A stretch of DNA of 64,000 nt from Paraburkholderia guartelaensis (lineage in GTDB: Bacteria; Pseudomonadota; Gammaproteobacteria; Burkholderiales; Burkholderiaceae): the NCBI RefSeq assembly GCF_004353905.1, contig NZ_SMOD01000003.1, positions 186,001-250,000 on the forward strand. The letters are read 5' to 3'. Numbering within the stretch: position 1 is the first letter of the stretch; each line of letters opens with the position of its first letter. The notes under the pieces are model-generated. The model ran no database searches and was not told the origin of the DNA. It was given only the letters and a program-made list of their open reading frames with translations. The translations under genes were made by a program, and so were the position numbers. Below, piece after piece: positions 50,589-60,789 of this stretch.

Positions 50589-52265
50589 ATGAACTACGAC
50601 TACATCATCGCCGGCGCCGGTTCGGCAGGCTGCATTCTCGCGGAACGGCTCTCCGCGTCCGGGCGTCATTCGGTGCTGCTGCTCGAAGCGGGCGGACCCG
50701 ACGATTCATTCTGGTTCAAGATCCCGATCGGGTTCGCCAAGCTGTACTACAACAAGCAGTACAACTGGATGTATTACAGCGAACCGGAGCCGGAGCTTGC
50801 CGGCCGCCAGATCTACGCGCCGCGCGGCAAGGTGCAGGGCGGCTCGGGCGCGATCAACGCGATGATCTACGTGCGCGGCGCCGCGCGCGACTACGACGAC
50901 TGGGCCGCGGCAGGCAACGAGGGCTGGTCGTACCAGGAAGTGCTGCCGTACTTCCGCAAGCTCGAATCGCATCCGCTGGGCGACACGCCCTGGCACGGCG
51001 CGAATGGCCCGGTGCGCATCACGCCGATGAAGGAGGGCGCGCATCCGGTTTGCCGCACCTTTGTCGAAGGGTGCACGCAGCTCGGCTACGAGCGCAACGA
51101 CGACTTCAACGGCGCGCGGCTCGAAGGCGTGGGCATCTACGATGTGAATACGCGCGACGGCAAGCGCGATTCGAGCAGCGTGGCCTACCTGCATCGCGCG
51201 GGGCAGCGCTCGAACCTGAAGATCGAGCATCATGCGCGCGCCACGCGTGTGCTGTTCGACGAGGCGCAAAAACGCGCCATCGGCGTGGAGATCGTGCAGC
51301 AGGGCGTGAAGCGCACGTTTCAGGCGAATCGCGAGGTCATCGTCGCGGCCGGTGCGGTCGATTCACCCAAGCTGTTGCAGCTTTCGGGTGTGGGCCCGCG
51401 CGAGCTGCTCGCGAAGCACGGCATCTACATGGTGCACGAGCTGCCCGCGGTAGGGCAGAACCTGCAGGACCATCTGTGCGTGAGCTTCTACTATCGCTCG
51501 CGCGTGAAGACGCTCAACGATTCATTCGGCAGCTGGATGGGCAAGCTGAAGTTCGGGCTGCAATACGTGTTTCAGCGCAAGGGTCCGTTCTCGATGAGCG
51601 TGAACCAGTCGGGCGGCTTCTTCCGCACGAGCCAGGACGAGGCGCACCCGAACATGCAGGTGTACTTCAATCCGCTTTCGTACCGGATTCCCAAATCGAA
51701 TCGCGCGCAACTCACGCCGGAGCCGTACTCGGGCTTTCTCGTCTGCTTCAATCCTTGCCGGCCCACGAGCCGTGGCTCGGTGGAGATCGCTTCGGCGAAC
51801 GTGGAAGACGCGCCGAAAATTCGCGGTAACTACCTCTCGACGCAGAAGGACCGCGACGAAGCGATTGCGGGCAGCCGCCTCGTGCGCAAGCTGATGACGG
51901 CGCGCGCGTTGCAGGGCATCACCGAAGCCGAGGTGACGCCCGCCGGCGAAGTGACCGACGACGCGAGCATGCTCAAGTTCTTCCGCGAGCAAAGCGGTTC
52001 GATCTATCACCTGTGCGGTAGTTGCGCGATGGGGCCGGACCCGCGCACGTCAGTGGTGGACGCGCGCCTGCGCGTGCATGGCATCGACGGCTTGCGCGTG
52101 GTGGATGCGTCGATCTTCCCGAACATCACATCGGGCAACACCAATGCGCCGACGATGATGGTCGCGGAAAAGGGCGCAGACCTGATTCTGGAAGACGCCG
52201 ATCACGCCATCGCTGCAAAGGCCATCGAGCAGGGCCGTCAGCGCATGGCCGCCACTTCGTCCTGA
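50589..52265 (+). CDS. GMC-family FAD oxidoreductase
   Basis: A 558-residue glucose-methanol-choline oxidoreductase: FAD motif [20 protein letters not shown], the GMC-1 block [34 protein letters not shown] (GMC-2), and a C-terminal LCGSCAMG with [26 protein letters not shown] carrying the catalytic His/Asn region. It oxidises an alcohol or polyol. No signal peptide is visible, so it is probably cytoplasmic or membrane-associated. It follows the dehydratase-like gene by 17 bp and overlaps the convergent LysR gene by 28 bp at its 3' end. Confidence 0.9.
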   Translation: MNYDYIIAGAGSAGCILAERLSASGRHSVLLLEAGGPDDSFWFKIPIGFAKLYYNKQYNWMYYSEPEPELAGRQIYAPRGKVQGGSGAINAMIYVRGAARDYDDWAAAGNEGWSYQEVLPYFRKLESHPLGDTPWHGANGPVRITPMKEGAHPVCRTFVEGCTQLGYERNDDFNGARLEGVGIYDVNTRDGKRDSSSVAYLHRAGQRSNLKIEHHARATRVLFDEAQKRAIGVEIVQQGVKRTFQANREVIVAAGAVDSPKLLQLSGVGPRELLAKHGIYMVHELPAVGQNLQDHLCVSFYYRSRVKTLNDSFGSWMGKLKFGLQYVFQRKGPFSMSVNQSGGFFRTSQDEAHPNMQVYFNPLSYRIPKSNRAQLTPEPYSGFLVCFNPCRPTSRGSVEIASANVEDAPKIRGNYLSTQKDRDEAIAGSRLVRKLMTARALQGITEAEVTPAGEVTDDASMLKFFREQSGSIYHLCGSCAMGPDPRTSVVDARLRVHGIDGLRVVDASIFPNITSGNTNAPTMMVAEKGADLILEDADHAIAAKAIEQGRQRMAATSS

Positions 52266-53128
52266 AGCCACTGCCGGAAAAGCTGGAGCGGCTTCGAAGC
52301 CTTCTGCTCGGGCCGCACCACGAACCAGTATGACTGGCGGCCGTCCACGTGGATGTCACGCACGGGCGCGAGCAGGCCCTGGGCCAGTTCGTCTTCGATC
52401 ATGTGGCGGTCGGCCATCGTCACGCCGAGCCCTTCGATGGCCGCGCGGATCGCATGATCGAGCAGGTCGAATTCGTAGCCGCCCGACGTGTCCACGTCCT
52501 CGATGCGCGCCGCGTCGAGCCAGTGCCGCCAGGTGAGGTAGCGCTGGTTGTCGCCCGCGAGCACGTGCAGCAAGGTCTGCTGCGTGAGGTCGATGGGCCC
52601 TTGCGCGAGCAGCGCGGGCGCGCACACTGCGATGTGCGATTCGTGCATCAGCAGCGAGCTGTCGAGGCCTTCCCATTCCCCATCGCCAAAGCGGATCGCG
52701 CAGTCCAGCGCCGTCGAATCGGCGAGACTGTCTTGCAAATGCGTGGTGAGGCTCAGTTCGAGTTCGGGATGGCGCGCCTGCAGGTGCGTGAGGCGCGGCA
52801 CGAGCCAGCGGCTCGCGAAGGTGGGCGGCGCGTTCACGCGCAGGCGGTTGAGGTCGCTCTTCTGCTGGATCGTGCGCACCGTCACTTCGATGCGGTCGAA
52901 CGACTGCTGGAGCGTGCGCAGCAGCGCGCGCCCGGCGTCGGTCAGTTCGAGCCGGTGGTGATGGCGCTCGAGCAGCGCCTCGCCGAGCTGTTCTTCGAGC
53001 TGGCGCACCTGGCGGCTCACTGCGCTCTGCGTCACGTTCAGCTGCTCGGCGGCGCGGGTGAAGCTGCCGCTCGTGCCTGCCGCTTCGAACGCCTTCAGGG
53101 CGTTCAGCGCCGGCATCTTTCGCTTCAA
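52238..53128 (-). CDS. LysR-family regulator (GcvA-like)
   Basis: A LysR protein of about 296 residues: MPALNALKAFEAAGTSGSFTRAAEQLNVTQSAVSRQVRQLEEQLGEALLERHHHRLELTDAG is the HTH; the effector domain follows (LNRLRVNAPPTFASRWLVPRLTHLQ). TTG 53128 is preferred because AGGAG lies seven bases upstream; ATG 53116 is an alternative. Convergent with the GMC operon and downstream of an MFS gene on its own strand, so its targets could be either. Confidence 0.88.
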   Translation of the reverse strand: MKRKMPALNALKAFEAAGTSGSFTRAAEQLNVTQSAVSRQVRQLEEQLGEALLERHHHRLELTDAGRALLRTLQQSFDRIEVTVRTIQQKSDLNRLRVNAPPTFASRWLVPRLTHLQARHPELELSLTTHLQDSLADSTALDCAIRFGDGEWEGLDSSLLMHESHIAVCAPALLAQGPIDLTQQTLLHVLAGDNQRYLTWRHWLDAARIEDVDTSGGYEFDLLDHAIRAAIEGLGVTMADRHMIEDELAQGLLAPVRDIHVDGRQSYWFVVRPEQKASKPLQLFRQWLQDEVAAMR

Positions 53129-53206
53129 GGTCGTCTCCTCGCTCCGGGCGCCATGTCGAAACGACGCCTCCTGCAAACGACGCAGTATACCGGCCCGCAC
53201 CGCCAA

Positions 53207-54379
53207 TCAGACACCCCGTGCGCGTGAGAGCGCAGCGAGCGCGAGTGTGACGACGAGCGCGAACACGTAGAGCCCGCCTGCCCCCAGAAGACGCATGAAC
53301 AGCGAAGCGACGGTGGGGCCGGCCGCGCCGCCGAGCGAGAAGACCAGCAGCAGCGTCGCGCTCGTCTGCACGCGCCGCGCCTGATCGACGCGGTCGTTCA
53401 CGTCGGAGACGATCACGCCGTAGAGCGTGAACGTGAGCGCGACGTACAGAAACAGGATCGTATCGACGAGAACCGGTGCGCGCAGGATCGCGAGCGCCGC
53501 CGCCGCGCACGCGGAGACGAGCGAGATCAGGCCGAGCGTAGTGCGCCGCCCGAGGCGGTCGGATAGCCGCCCCACGGGCCATTGCGAAAGCAGTGCGCCG
53601 ATCAGCACGACGCCCATGGCGCGCGAAATACCGCTCGCCGGATAGCCGATGCGCGCGAGATACACCGGCGTGAGCGCATAGAACGCGCTGGAAAGCAGCC
53701 CCGCGCCGATGCAAGCCGGCACGCTGCGCGGCGCGACGCGGTGCAGTTCGCGCAGGCCGTCGAGCAGCAGCGTGGGGCGCTTCGGCGTGGCGAGCGCGGA
53801 GGCCGGCGCCGTGGCTGCAGGCGCGGGCGGCCCGGCTCCGGCCGATTGCCACTCGCCGATCAACGCTACCGGTATGAGCGCGGTCACGAACAAGCCGTTT
53901 ACGAGCGCATGCTCGAAGATGCCGCCGGGCGCGCCCACACCCAGCAGAAATTGCCCGGCGCTCACGCCGAGATACGTGAGCACGAGATAAAACGCGAACG
54001 CGCGCCCGCGCCGTTCGTTCGGCACGGCCCCGTTCACGCCGCTTTCGATCGACGTGAACACGCCGACCATGCTGAAGCCGGTGATGAGCCGCAGCACGGC
54101 CCAAATGTCAGGGGAATCGAAGGAGAGATAGCCGAGCGCCGCGAGTGCGGCGAGTGCGCCAAAGCCGATGAAGGCGCGCTGCGGCCCGATGCGCCCGACA
54201 ATTGGGCCGAGCCCCAGCGCGCCCACGATGAAGCCGACGTAATAGCACGATTGCACGAGGCCGACGTCGAGCGCGGTGCGCTCGCCGTGCAGCATGCGCA
54301 GCGAGATCAGCGTCGTGAGGAGGCTGTTCCCGCAAACGAGGATCGTATAGCCGCCCAGCAGGCCGATGAGCGCCCGCAT
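53207..54379 (-). CDS. MFS transporter (YcaD-like)
   Basis: A 390-residue MFS protein: GYTILVCGNSLLTTLISLRM, VGFIVGALGLGPIVGRIGPQRAFIGFGA, LITGFSMVGVFTSIESGVNGAVPNERRGRAFAFYLVLTYLG and LSQWPVGRLSDRLGRRTTLGLI, the features of the YcaD/UMF1-like group with unknown substrate. It starts ten bases after the proV stop on the same strand, so it may be the last gene of the betaine operon. Confidence 0.85.
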   Translation of the reverse strand: MRALIGLLGGYTILVCGNSLLTTLISLRMLHGERTALDVGLVQSCYYVGFIVGALGLGPIVGRIGPQRAFIGFGALAALAALGYLSFDSPDIWAVLRLITGFSMVGVFTSIESGVNGAVPNERRGRAFAFYLVLTYLGVSAGQFLLGVGAPGGIFEHALVNGLFVTALIPVALIGEWQSAGAGPPAPAATAPASALATPKRPTLLLDGLRELHRVAPRSVPACIGAGLLSSAFYALTPVYLARIGYPASGISRAMGVVLIGALLSQWPVGRLSDRLGRRTTLGLISLVSACAAAALAILRAPVLVDTILFLYVALTFTLYGVIVSDVNDRVDQARRVQTSATLLLVFSLGGAAGPTVASLFMRLLGAGGLYVFALVVTLALAALSRARGV

Positions 54380-54389
54380 CTACGGCGGC

Positions 54390-55214
54390 TTAGTGCGTCG
54401 TTCCGGCGCGGCGCTCGACGAAGCGCCGCACGTAGTCGTCGGCGGGGCGATGCAGGATGTCGTCGGGCGTGCCGCACTGGATGAGGCGGCCGTCGCGCAG
54501 AATCGCGATCTGGTTGCCGATGCGCAGCGCCTCGTCGAGGTCGTGCGTGATGAACACGATGGTCTTCTTGAGCGTGGCCTGGAGTTCGAGCAGCTGGTCC
54601 TGCATTTCGGTGCGGATGAGCGGATCGAGCGCGGAGAAGGCTTCGTCCATCAGCAGCACGTCGGTGTTCGCGGCGAGCGCGCGGGCGAGGCCCACGCGCT
54701 GGCGCATGCCGCCCGAAAGCTCGTCGGGATAGTGGTCCGCATAACCTGCGAGGCCCACCTTGCCGAGCCATTCGCGCGCGCTTGCATGCGCCGCCGCTTT
54801 CTTTTCGCCGCGCGTGGCGAGGGCATAGGCGGCATTGTTGAGCACCGTCTGGTGAGGCAGCAGCCCGAAGCTCTGGAACACCATGCTTACGCCGTAGCGG
54901 CGCAGATCGCGCAGGCCGTTGTCGGAGAGTTTGAGCACGTCCTTGCCGTCGATGAGGATCTCGCCCACGGTCGGCTCGATGAGCCGGTTGAAGTGGCGCA
55001 CCAGCGTCGACTTGCCCGAGCCCGACAGGCCCATGATCACGAAGATCTGGCCCGAGCCGATCGACAGGCTCACGTCGTTCAGGCCTACGTTGCAGCGCGT
55101 CTTCTCGAGGACCTCGGCCTTGCCCGCGCCGCCGCGCAGCAGTTCGAGCGCGCGCTGGCTGCTTTCGCGCGTGCCGAAGATCTTGTAGACGTTCTTGACT
55201 TCGATGCCGCTCAT
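54390..55214 (-). CDS. proV: Glycine betaine/proline-type ABC ATPase
   Basis: A 274-residue ABC ATPase of the ProV/OpuAA family: [27 protein letters not shown] is the characteristic N-terminus, Walker [10 protein letters not shown], the ProV-type block [28 protein letters not shown], signature [15 protein letters not shown], Walker [20 protein letters not shown] and switch ITHDLDEAL. It is shorter than Escherichia coli ProV (400) because it lacks the C-terminal CBS pair that senses ionic strength, so osmotic gating may be absent. Confidence 0.93.
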   Translation of the reverse strand: MSGIEVKNVYKIFGTRESSQRALELLRGGAGKAEVLEKTRCNVGLNDVSLSIGSGQIFVIMGLSGSGKSTLVRHFNRLIEPTVGEILIDGKDVLKLSDNGLRDLRRYGVSMVFQSFGLLPHQTVLNNAAYALATRGEKKAAAHASAREWLGKVGLAGYADHYPDELSGGMRQRVGLARALAANTDVLLMDEAFSALDPLIRTEMQDQLLELQATLKKTIVFITHDLDEALRIGNQIAILRDGRLIQCGTPDDILHRPADDYVRRFVERRAGTTH

Positions 55215-55301
55215 GATCGTTACCTCATTCCATGCTCATTGCGTATGCTGGATGCGCCGGCCGGTCTTCATATTGTGCCGGCGCTTTTGCCTTCGCGTTC
55301 G

Positions 55302-56267
55302 TTACTTGGCCGGCTGGCTCGTCAGATCGCTGCCGCTGGCCGCGTCGGCGCTTGTGCTTTCCTGTTCGCGAACACGGCGAAACGGAATGCGCGAGGGCTG
55401 CTTCGATTTGCGCGCGAGGCCGCGTGTGCGCCGGCCCTGGCCGTAGCCCTGGCTGATGCGGTCGATCACGATCGCGAGAATCACGATGGCGACGCCCGCT
55501 TGCGTGCCCTTGCCCACGTCGAGCGTCTGGATACCCGCGAGCACGTCTTCGCCAAGACCACGCGAGCCGATCATCGAGGCGATCACGACCATGGAAAGCG
55601 CCATCATCGTGGTCTGGTTGATACCGGCCATGATGCTTGGCCGTGCGAGTGGCAACTGCACGCCAAAGAGCAATTGCATGCGCGTGGTGCCGAACGCGCG
55701 CGCGGCTTCGACGATTTCCGCATCCACGTGGCGGATGCCGAGATCGGTCAGGCGAATGAGCGGCGGCAGCGCATAGACGACCGTGGCGAGAATGGCGGGC
55801 ACCTTGCCGAGGCCGAACAGCATGAGCACCGGAATCAGGTACACGAAGCTCGGCAGCGTCTGCATGATGTCGAGCACCGGCAGCAGCACGCGGCGCAGCC
55901 CGCTGCTCGACGCGGCGAGAATGCCGAGCGGCACGCCGAGCACGACCGAGATCAGCGTGGCGACGACCATCAGCGCGAAGGTCTGCATGAGCTTGTCCCA
56001 CAGCCCGAAGCAGCCGATCAGCCAGAGCAGCACGACGAACAGCAGCGCCACGCCGATGCGCCGAGAGGCATGCCAGCCGAGCAGGCCCACGGCGGCGAGC
56101 ACGACGATGGGCGGCGTGGCGCGTAGCAGGCTTTCGAGCGGCACGAGCACGTCGCGCAGCATGAGCACGCTGAAGTTGTGGAATGCGTCGCCGTAGCGCT
56201 GCACGAACGCGGTGACCTGATCGTTGACCCAATCGGCGATCGAGAGGTGAAGAAAGGGAGATCCCAT
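55302..56267 (-). CDS. proW: Glycine betaine/proline-type ABC permease
   Basis: A 321-residue ProW/OpuAB-type permease with about six helices; the BPD family loop is EAARAFGTTRMQLLFGVQLPLARPSIMAGINQTTMMALSMVVIASMIG. The start ATG 56267 has GAGG six bases upstream; ATG 56279 is less likely. The C-terminal tail is hydrophilic (KSKQPSRIPFRRV...). It lies between proX and proV in one operon. Confidence 0.92.
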   Translation of the reverse strand: MGSPFLHLSIADWVNDQVTAFVQRYGDAFHNFSVLMLRDVLVPLESLLRATPPIVVLAAVGLLGWHASRRIGVALLFVVLLWLIGCFGLWDKLMQTFALMVVATLISVVLGVPLGILAASSSGLRRVLLPVLDIMQTLPSFVYLIPVLMLFGLGKVPAILATVVYALPPLIRLTDLGIRHVDAEIVEAARAFGTTRMQLLFGVQLPLARPSIMAGINQTTMMALSMVVIASMIGSRGLGEDVLAGIQTLDVGKGTQAGVAIVILAIVIDRISQGYGQGRRTRGLARKSKQPSRIPFRRVREQESTSADAASGSDLTSQPAK

Positions 56268-56327
56268 GGTGAGCCTCATTCTGCGTGTGTCATGTGATGC
56301 GTACCGTCGTGCGGCCAGTGTCGTTGC

Positions 56328-57365
56328 TTACGTGCTCAGGCCGGCCTGCACGCGCGCCGCGACTTCCGGCGTGACCCATTGCTTCCAGATTTCCGGATGC
56401 TGCTCGAAGAACGTGCGCGCGACCGTGGAGGCGTCGAGCTTCTTGTCGTGCATCTGCTGGACCAGTTGTTCGTCGAGCGCGAGCGGCAGGCTCACCTTGC
56501 CGAAGAACGCGACGGCGTCGGGCTCGGCGTCGTAGAACGGCGTGGAGACCGCGACCTTCAGATGCGAGACCTTGAATGCGGAGGCGCAGGGCGCGCCCTT
56601 CGGATCGGCGATGGTGTCCCAGCAGGCGTCGGAATACGGCGCGCCCTCGAGTTGCACGAAGTGGTACTTCGCCATCAGGCCGGCGGGCTGCCAGTAGTAG
56701 AAGAGAATGGGCTTGCCGCGCTCGTAGGCCGAGGCGATCGCCGCGTCGAGCGCGCCGCCGGTGCCGGGGCGGAAGTTCGTGTAGTCGTCGCCGAGCTTGT
56801 AGGCGGTGAGCAGGCGGTTGTTGAAGCGCTCGCAATCCCAGCCTGCGGGGCAGTTGTAGAAGCGGCCCTTACCGGGTTCTTCGTCGTCCGTGAAGAGGGA
56901 TTTGTACTGCGGCAGTTGCGCAACGGAGCGCAGTTGCGGCGCCATGGGCTTGATGCCGCGCTTGGCGTCGCCGTTGATCACATAGTCGGGGACGTACCAG
57001 CCTTCCTTGTCGCCGCCGGGAATCAGCTCGCCCACGAGCTTCACGCTGCCGTCTTTCAAGCCGCGTGCGACGATGGGGCTGCGGCCCGTCCAGTGCTCGG
57101 CCCAGATCTGCAGGTCGTTTTTCGTGAGCGCCGTTTCGGTGGCGGCCGTGGCGCCGGGCACGACTTCGGTCTTGCAGCCGTATCCCTTCTCCAGCACCGT
57201 GCGCACCATTTCGGTCATCAGCGCGCCGCTTTCCCAGGTGATTTGCGCGAGCTTCACGGTTTTGCCCGCCTGGCACCAGCCGGGGGCTGCAAAGCTGCTC
57301 GTGGCCGCGCAGGTCAGCGCGAGGGCGGCGGCAATACGCACGCCTGCCAGCGTGATACGTCTCAT
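56328..57365 (-). CDS. proX: Glycine betaine-type ABC binding protein
   Basis: A 345-residue periplasmic protein with a Sec signal (cleavage near SSFA, about residue 26), then the OpuAC fold: GKTVKLAQITWESGALMTEMVRTVLEKGYG, TETALTKNDLQIWAEHWTGR, DDEEPGKGRFYNCPAGWDCERFNNRLLTAY, GTGGALDAAIASAYERGKPILFYYWQPAGLMAKYHFVQLE. Trp/Tyr-rich segments form the aromatic cage for quaternary amines. First gene of the importer operon, divergent from fae. Ligand could be glycine betaine, choline or a related compound. Confidence 0.9.
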   Translation of the reverse strand: MRRITLAGVRIAAALALTCAATSSFAAPGWCQAGKTVKLAQITWESGALMTEMVRTVLEKGYGCKTEVVPGATAATETALTKNDLQIWAEHWTGRSPIVARGLKDGSVKLVGELIPGGDKEGWYVPDYVINGDAKRGIKPMAPQLRSVAQLPQYKSLFTDDEEPGKGRFYNCPAGWDCERFNNRLLTAYKLGDDYTNFRPGTGGALDAAIASAYERGKPILFYYWQPAGLMAKYHFVQLEGAPYSDACWDTIADPKGAPCASAFKVSHLKVAVSTPFYDAEPDAVAFFGKVSLPLALDEQLVQQMHDKKLDASTVARTFFEQHPEIWKQWVTPEVAARVQAGLST

Positions 57366-57649
57366 GTCGTCTCCAGTGATTGGAATTGTATGCGCGGGCC
57401 AGCGTGGGCCGCCGCTTTTCGAATCAGTCCGACCAGAGTCTAGCCGTGGCATTTCGGGTTGCGAAGCAACGAATAGTCATCGATGCATTACCTGATCTCA
57501 TGCCACTTTCATCACGCGAATGACCCATGCGAGAGCGATGACTGCGCGTCATGCCCCCATGAGATTTCATAGCTTTTGGGCGCTTGCGGCGTGTGCTGGA
57601 ATGCGTCTGGCCAAATTCGAACTCATGTACACAGGAGACGGAGTCAAAC
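57366..57649. promoter_or_regulatory. Divergent proX/fae promoter region
   Basis: 284 bp between two start codons. The fae side ends with GGAGACGGAG, its ribosome-binding site; the proX side has TGGAGACG. I see no strong inverted repeat and no protein-coding frame with a ribosome-binding site. Confidence 0.4.
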
Positions 57650-58171
57650 ATGAAAGACCTGCAAGTCTATATCGGCGAAGGTTTCGCTGGACCAGGCGTA
57701 AACGCTGCCCACATCAACATCATGATCGGCCCGCGTAATGGCCCCGTGGGGCAGGCGTTCACGAACAGCCTGTCGTCGCCTTCGCAAGGGCACGTGCCGT
57801 TCATGGTGGTGGCGCAGCCCAACGTGCCGGTCAAGCCCGCCACGCTCTATGTGAACAAGGCCGACATTCGCGGCGACCTGCACGGCAACGCCACGTGGGG
57901 CGCCTCGCAGGCGGCCATCGCGAAAGCGGTGACGGAAGCGATGCTCGACGGCACGCTGCCGCCGCAAGCGGAGAACGAATGGTGCATCGTCACGGCGAAC
58001 TGGGTGAACTGGTCGTGCGACGACCTCGACGCCGTGTACGAGAACAACTATGTGGCCTGCAAGACGGCCATTCGCGCCGCGATGAACGGCCTGCCCCTGC
58101 TCGACGACATTGCGAAGATCAAGGATCAGATCAGCAATCCGTTCTACACGCCGAAGGCCAAGGCGGCCTGA
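57650..58171 (+). CDS. fae: Formaldehyde-activating enzyme
   Basis: A 173-residue Fae: IGEGFAGPGVNAAHINIMIGPRNGPVGQAFTNSL includes the catalytic His (H21, equivalent to His17 of the Methylorubrum enzyme), then AQPNVPVKPATLYVNKADI, WGASQAAIAKAV and NNYVACKTAIRAAMNGLP. Fae condenses formaldehyde with tetrahydromethanopterin to methylene-H4MPT. H4MPT pathways occur in several Burkholderia. The remaining H4MPT genes are not in this window. It is divergent from the betaine importer; formaldehyde from betaine demethylation is a plausible link. Start 57650 follows GGAGACGGAG. Confidence 0.92.
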   Translation: MKDLQVYIGEGFAGPGVNAAHINIMIGPRNGPVGQAFTNSLSSPSQGHVPFMVVAQPNVPVKPATLYVNKADIRGDLHGNATWGASQAAIAKAVTEAMLDGTLPPQAENEWCIVTANWVNWSCDDLDAVYENNYVACKTAIRAAMNGLPLLDDIAKIKDQISNPFYTPKAKAA

Positions 58172-58199
58172 GCCGCACCAATCGTTACAGGTGACTACG

Positions 58200-59219
58200 A
58201 TGCAATACGTGCAACTTGGCCGCTCCGGCCTGAAGGTGTCGCGCCTGTGCCTCGGCACGATGAACATGGGCACGCCCGAATGGAAGCCCTGGATCTACAA
58301 CGAAGAGCAGAGCGAGCCCATCGTGCGCCGCGCGCTCGAAGCGGGCGTGAACTTCATCGACCTCGCGGACTTCTACTCGACCGGCGTGGGCGAGGAAGTG
58401 GTGGGGCGCATCGTGCGGCGGCTTGCGAAGCGCGACGAACTCGTGCTCACGACCAAGGTCGGTTATCCGATCGGCAATGGTGCGAATAACCAGGGCCACT
58501 CGCGCAAGCACATCATGGAAGGCATCGACGGCTCGCTGCGCCGGCTGCAAACCGATTACGTCGATGTCTACATGCTGCACTACTTCGACGTGAACACGCC
58601 GGTCGAAGAAACGATGGACGCGCTCAACGACATCGTGCGCGCTGGCAAGGCGCGCTATATCGGCGTGTCGACGATGTTCACGTGGCAGTTCGCGAAGATT
58701 CTGCAGGCCTGCGAGCGCTATAACTTCGCACGACCCATCAATATGCAGCTGCAGCTGAACTGCGCGTATCGCGAGGAAGAGCGCGAGATGATTCCGTTCT
58801 GCCAGGATCAGGGCGTGGGCGTGTCGGTGTTCAGTCCGCTCGCACGCGGCCTGCTTTCCGGTGACGCGAAGTCGGTGCGCAACCAGACCGACTTCTTCAC
58901 CGTGCAGATGTACGACGATGAAGCCTCGCGCGATATCGCGCGTTCGGTGGCCGAAGTCGCTGCGGCGCGCGGCGTGTCGTGCGCGCAGATCGCGCAGGCC
59001 TGGGTGCTGGGGCGCGCGGGCATCTCGTCGATGCTCGTGGGCGCCGACACCGTCGCACAGTTCGAAAGCGCGCTCGCCGCGCTCGACACCCAACTCACCG
59101 CCGACGAGCTGTACGAACTCGATCGCAACTACACGCCGTGCGACGTGATCAACGACTACGTGAGCGCGCGCATTCCGCGTGTGCCGCGCGCGGCGCGGCG
59201 CCTGGAGATCGCAGCATGA
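58200..59219 (+). CDS. Aldo/keto reductase
   Basis: A 339-residue AKR: MQYVQLGRSGLKVSRLCLGTMNMG, active-site Asp/Tyr in FIDLADFYSTGVGEEVVG, Lys in LVLTTKVGYPIG, His in YMLHYFDVNTPVEETMDAL, then the NADPH-binding SPLARGLLSGD and AQIAQAWVLGRAGISSMLVGADTVAQ. AGGTGA precedes ATG 58200. It reduces aldehydes or ketones with NADPH. It lies 28 bp after fae and overlaps the next ALDH gene by four bases, so all three are co-transcribed. Confidence 0.9.
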   Translation: MQYVQLGRSGLKVSRLCLGTMNMGTPEWKPWIYNEEQSEPIVRRALEAGVNFIDLADFYSTGVGEEVVGRIVRRLAKRDELVLTTKVGYPIGNGANNQGHSRKHIMEGIDGSLRRLQTDYVDVYMLHYFDVNTPVEETMDALNDIVRAGKARYIGVSTMFTWQFAKILQACERYNFARPINMQLQLNCAYREEEREMIPFCQDQGVGVSVFSPLARGLLSGDAKSVRNQTDFFTVQMYDDEASRDIARSVAEVAAARGVSCAQIAQAWVLGRAGISSMLVGADTVAQFESALAALDTQLTADELYELDRNYTPCDVINDYVSARIPRVPRAARRLEIAA

Positions 59220-60682
59220 CGGGCTCGACGATTGACGGACTGAAAGAAGCGCGCCTGTGGCGCACATCGAGCTTCATCGACGGCGAATGGGTGGCGAGCG
59301 AAGCGACCTACCCGATCATCGACCCGGCCACCGGCACGCCGCTCGCGCAAGTGGCCCGCGCCGGTGCGCGCGAAGCAATGCAGGCCGTGGCGGCGGCCTC
59401 ACACGCGTTCCCCGCATGGCGCGATGCCACGGCGGCGGAGCGCAGCGCGAAGGTACGCCGCTGGGGCGAGCTGATGCACGCGCATCGCGAAGACCTCGCG
59501 CGCATCATGACGGCCGAGCAGGGCAAGCCGTACGCGGAATCGCTAGGTGAAGTGGCGTACGCGGCGAGCTTTCTCACGTGGTTCGCGGAGGAAGCGCGAC
59601 GCGCCTATGGCGACGTGATTCCCGCGCCGAAGAAGGGCGCGCGCATTGTCGTGACGAAGGAGCCCGTGGGCGTGGTCGGTGCGATCACGCCGTGGAATTT
59701 CCCGCTCGCCATGGTGACGCGCAAGGCCGGCCCGGCGCTCGCGGCAGGTTGCACGATGGTGCTCAAGCCTTCGGAAGAGACGCCGCTTTCTGCGCTCGCG
59801 CTCGCCGAGCTGGCGGTCGAGGCGGGGATTCCGCGCGGCGTGTTCAACGTCGTTTCGGGCGACGCCCCGGCGATCGGCGACACGCTGATGGCCTCAAAGG
59901 CCGTGCGCAAGATCTCGTTCACGGGTTCGACGCGGGTGGGCAAGCTGCTCATGCGCGCTGCCGCCGATACGGTGAAGAAGGTGTCGCTCGAACTGGGCGG
60001 CAACGCGCCCTTCATCGTGTTCGACGACGCCGATCTCGATGCCGCCGTGGAAGGCGCGATAGCCTCGAAATTCCGCAACACGGGGCAGACCTGCGTGTGC
60101 GTGAACCGCTTCTACGTGCAGGCCGGCGTGCACGACGCGTTTGTCGAGAAACTCGTGAAGGCGGTGAGCGCGTTGCGCGTGTCGGGCGGCATGGAGCCGG
60201 GCGCCACGCAAGGGCCGCTCATCAACGGCGCGGCGTTGCGCAAGGTCGAAGCGCATGTGAGCGATGCGCTCGAGAAGGGCGGCGTCGTTGTGTGCGGCGG
60301 CCACCCGCATGCGCTCGGCGGCACGTTCTACGAGCCCACGGTCATCACGGGCGCGCACGGCGGCATGATGCTCGCGCACGAGGAGACCTTCGGCCCCGTG
60401 GCCGCGGTGTTCCGCTTCGAGACCGAGGAAGAAGCCATCCAGGCGGCGAACGATACCGACTTCGGCCTTTCCGCCTACTTCTACGCACGCGACATTGGCC
60501 GCGTGTGGCGCGTGGCGGGCGCGCTGGAAAGCGGCATGGTCGGCATCAACGAGGGCATTATCTCGACGGAAGTCGCGCCGTTTGGCGGCGTGAAGGAGTC
60601 GGGGCTCGGACGCGAAGGCTCGAAGTACGGGCTCGACGAGTACCTCGAAACGAAGTACCTGATGATGGGCGGCCTCGGCTGA
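59216..60682 (+). CDS. NAD(P)-dependent aldehyde dehydrogenase (GabD-like)
   Basis: A 488-residue ALDH of the succinate-semialdehyde dehydrogenase group: ITPWNFPLAMVTRKAGPALAAGCTMVLKPSEETPLSALALAELAVEAGIP, FTGSTRVGKLLM, LELGGNAPFIVFDDADLD and the catalytic Cys in FRNTGQTCVCVNRFYVQ (C293), ending PFGGVKESGLGREGSKYGLDEYLETKYL. It oxidises a semialdehyde such as succinate or malonate semialdehyde. Its ATG overlaps the reductase stop (ATGA). A strong intrinsic terminator follows. Confidence 0.92.
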   Translation: MTGSTIDGLKEARLWRTSSFIDGEWVASEATYPIIDPATGTPLAQVARAGAREAMQAVAAASHAFPAWRDATAAERSAKVRRWGELMHAHREDLARIMTAEQGKPYAESLGEVAYAASFLTWFAEEARRAYGDVIPAPKKGARIVVTKEPVGVVGAITPWNFPLAMVTRKAGPALAAGCTMVLKPSEETPLSALALAELAVEAGIPRGVFNVVSGDAPAIGDTLMASKAVRKISFTGSTRVGKLLMRAAADTVKKVSLELGGNAPFIVFDDADLDAAVEGAIASKFRNTGQTCVCVNRFYVQAGVHDAFVEKLVKAVSALRVSGGMEPGATQGPLINGAALRKVEAHVSDALEKGGVVVCGGHPHALGGTFYEPTVITGAHGGMMLAHEETFGPVAAVFRFETEEEAIQAANDTDFGLSAYFYARDIGRVWRVAGALESGMVGINEGIISTEVAPFGGVKESGLGREGSKYGLDEYLETKYLMMGGLG

Positions 60683-60722
60683 TTTTCCGCGCGGTTACCA
60701 CGCTTGCCAGCTTTTGGCGAAG

Positions 60723-60753
60723 ACCGCCGCGCGAGAGTGCGGCGGTTTTTTTT
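60723..60753 (+). terminator. Intrinsic terminator of the fae operon
   Basis: ACCGCCGC and GCGGCGGT form a perfect 8-bp GC stem around the 8-base loop GCGAGAGT, and eight T residues (60746-60753) follow directly. This is the clearest Rho-independent terminator in the window. Confidence 0.9.
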
Positions 60754-60789
60754 GAGCCTTCACCTGAACGAACGAATGGGTTTGATGCC

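Noticed and set aside
54366..56126. 586-codon plus-strand frame across proV and proW
   Set aside because: Mirror of two real genes on the other strand; the composition is that of an antisense shadow.
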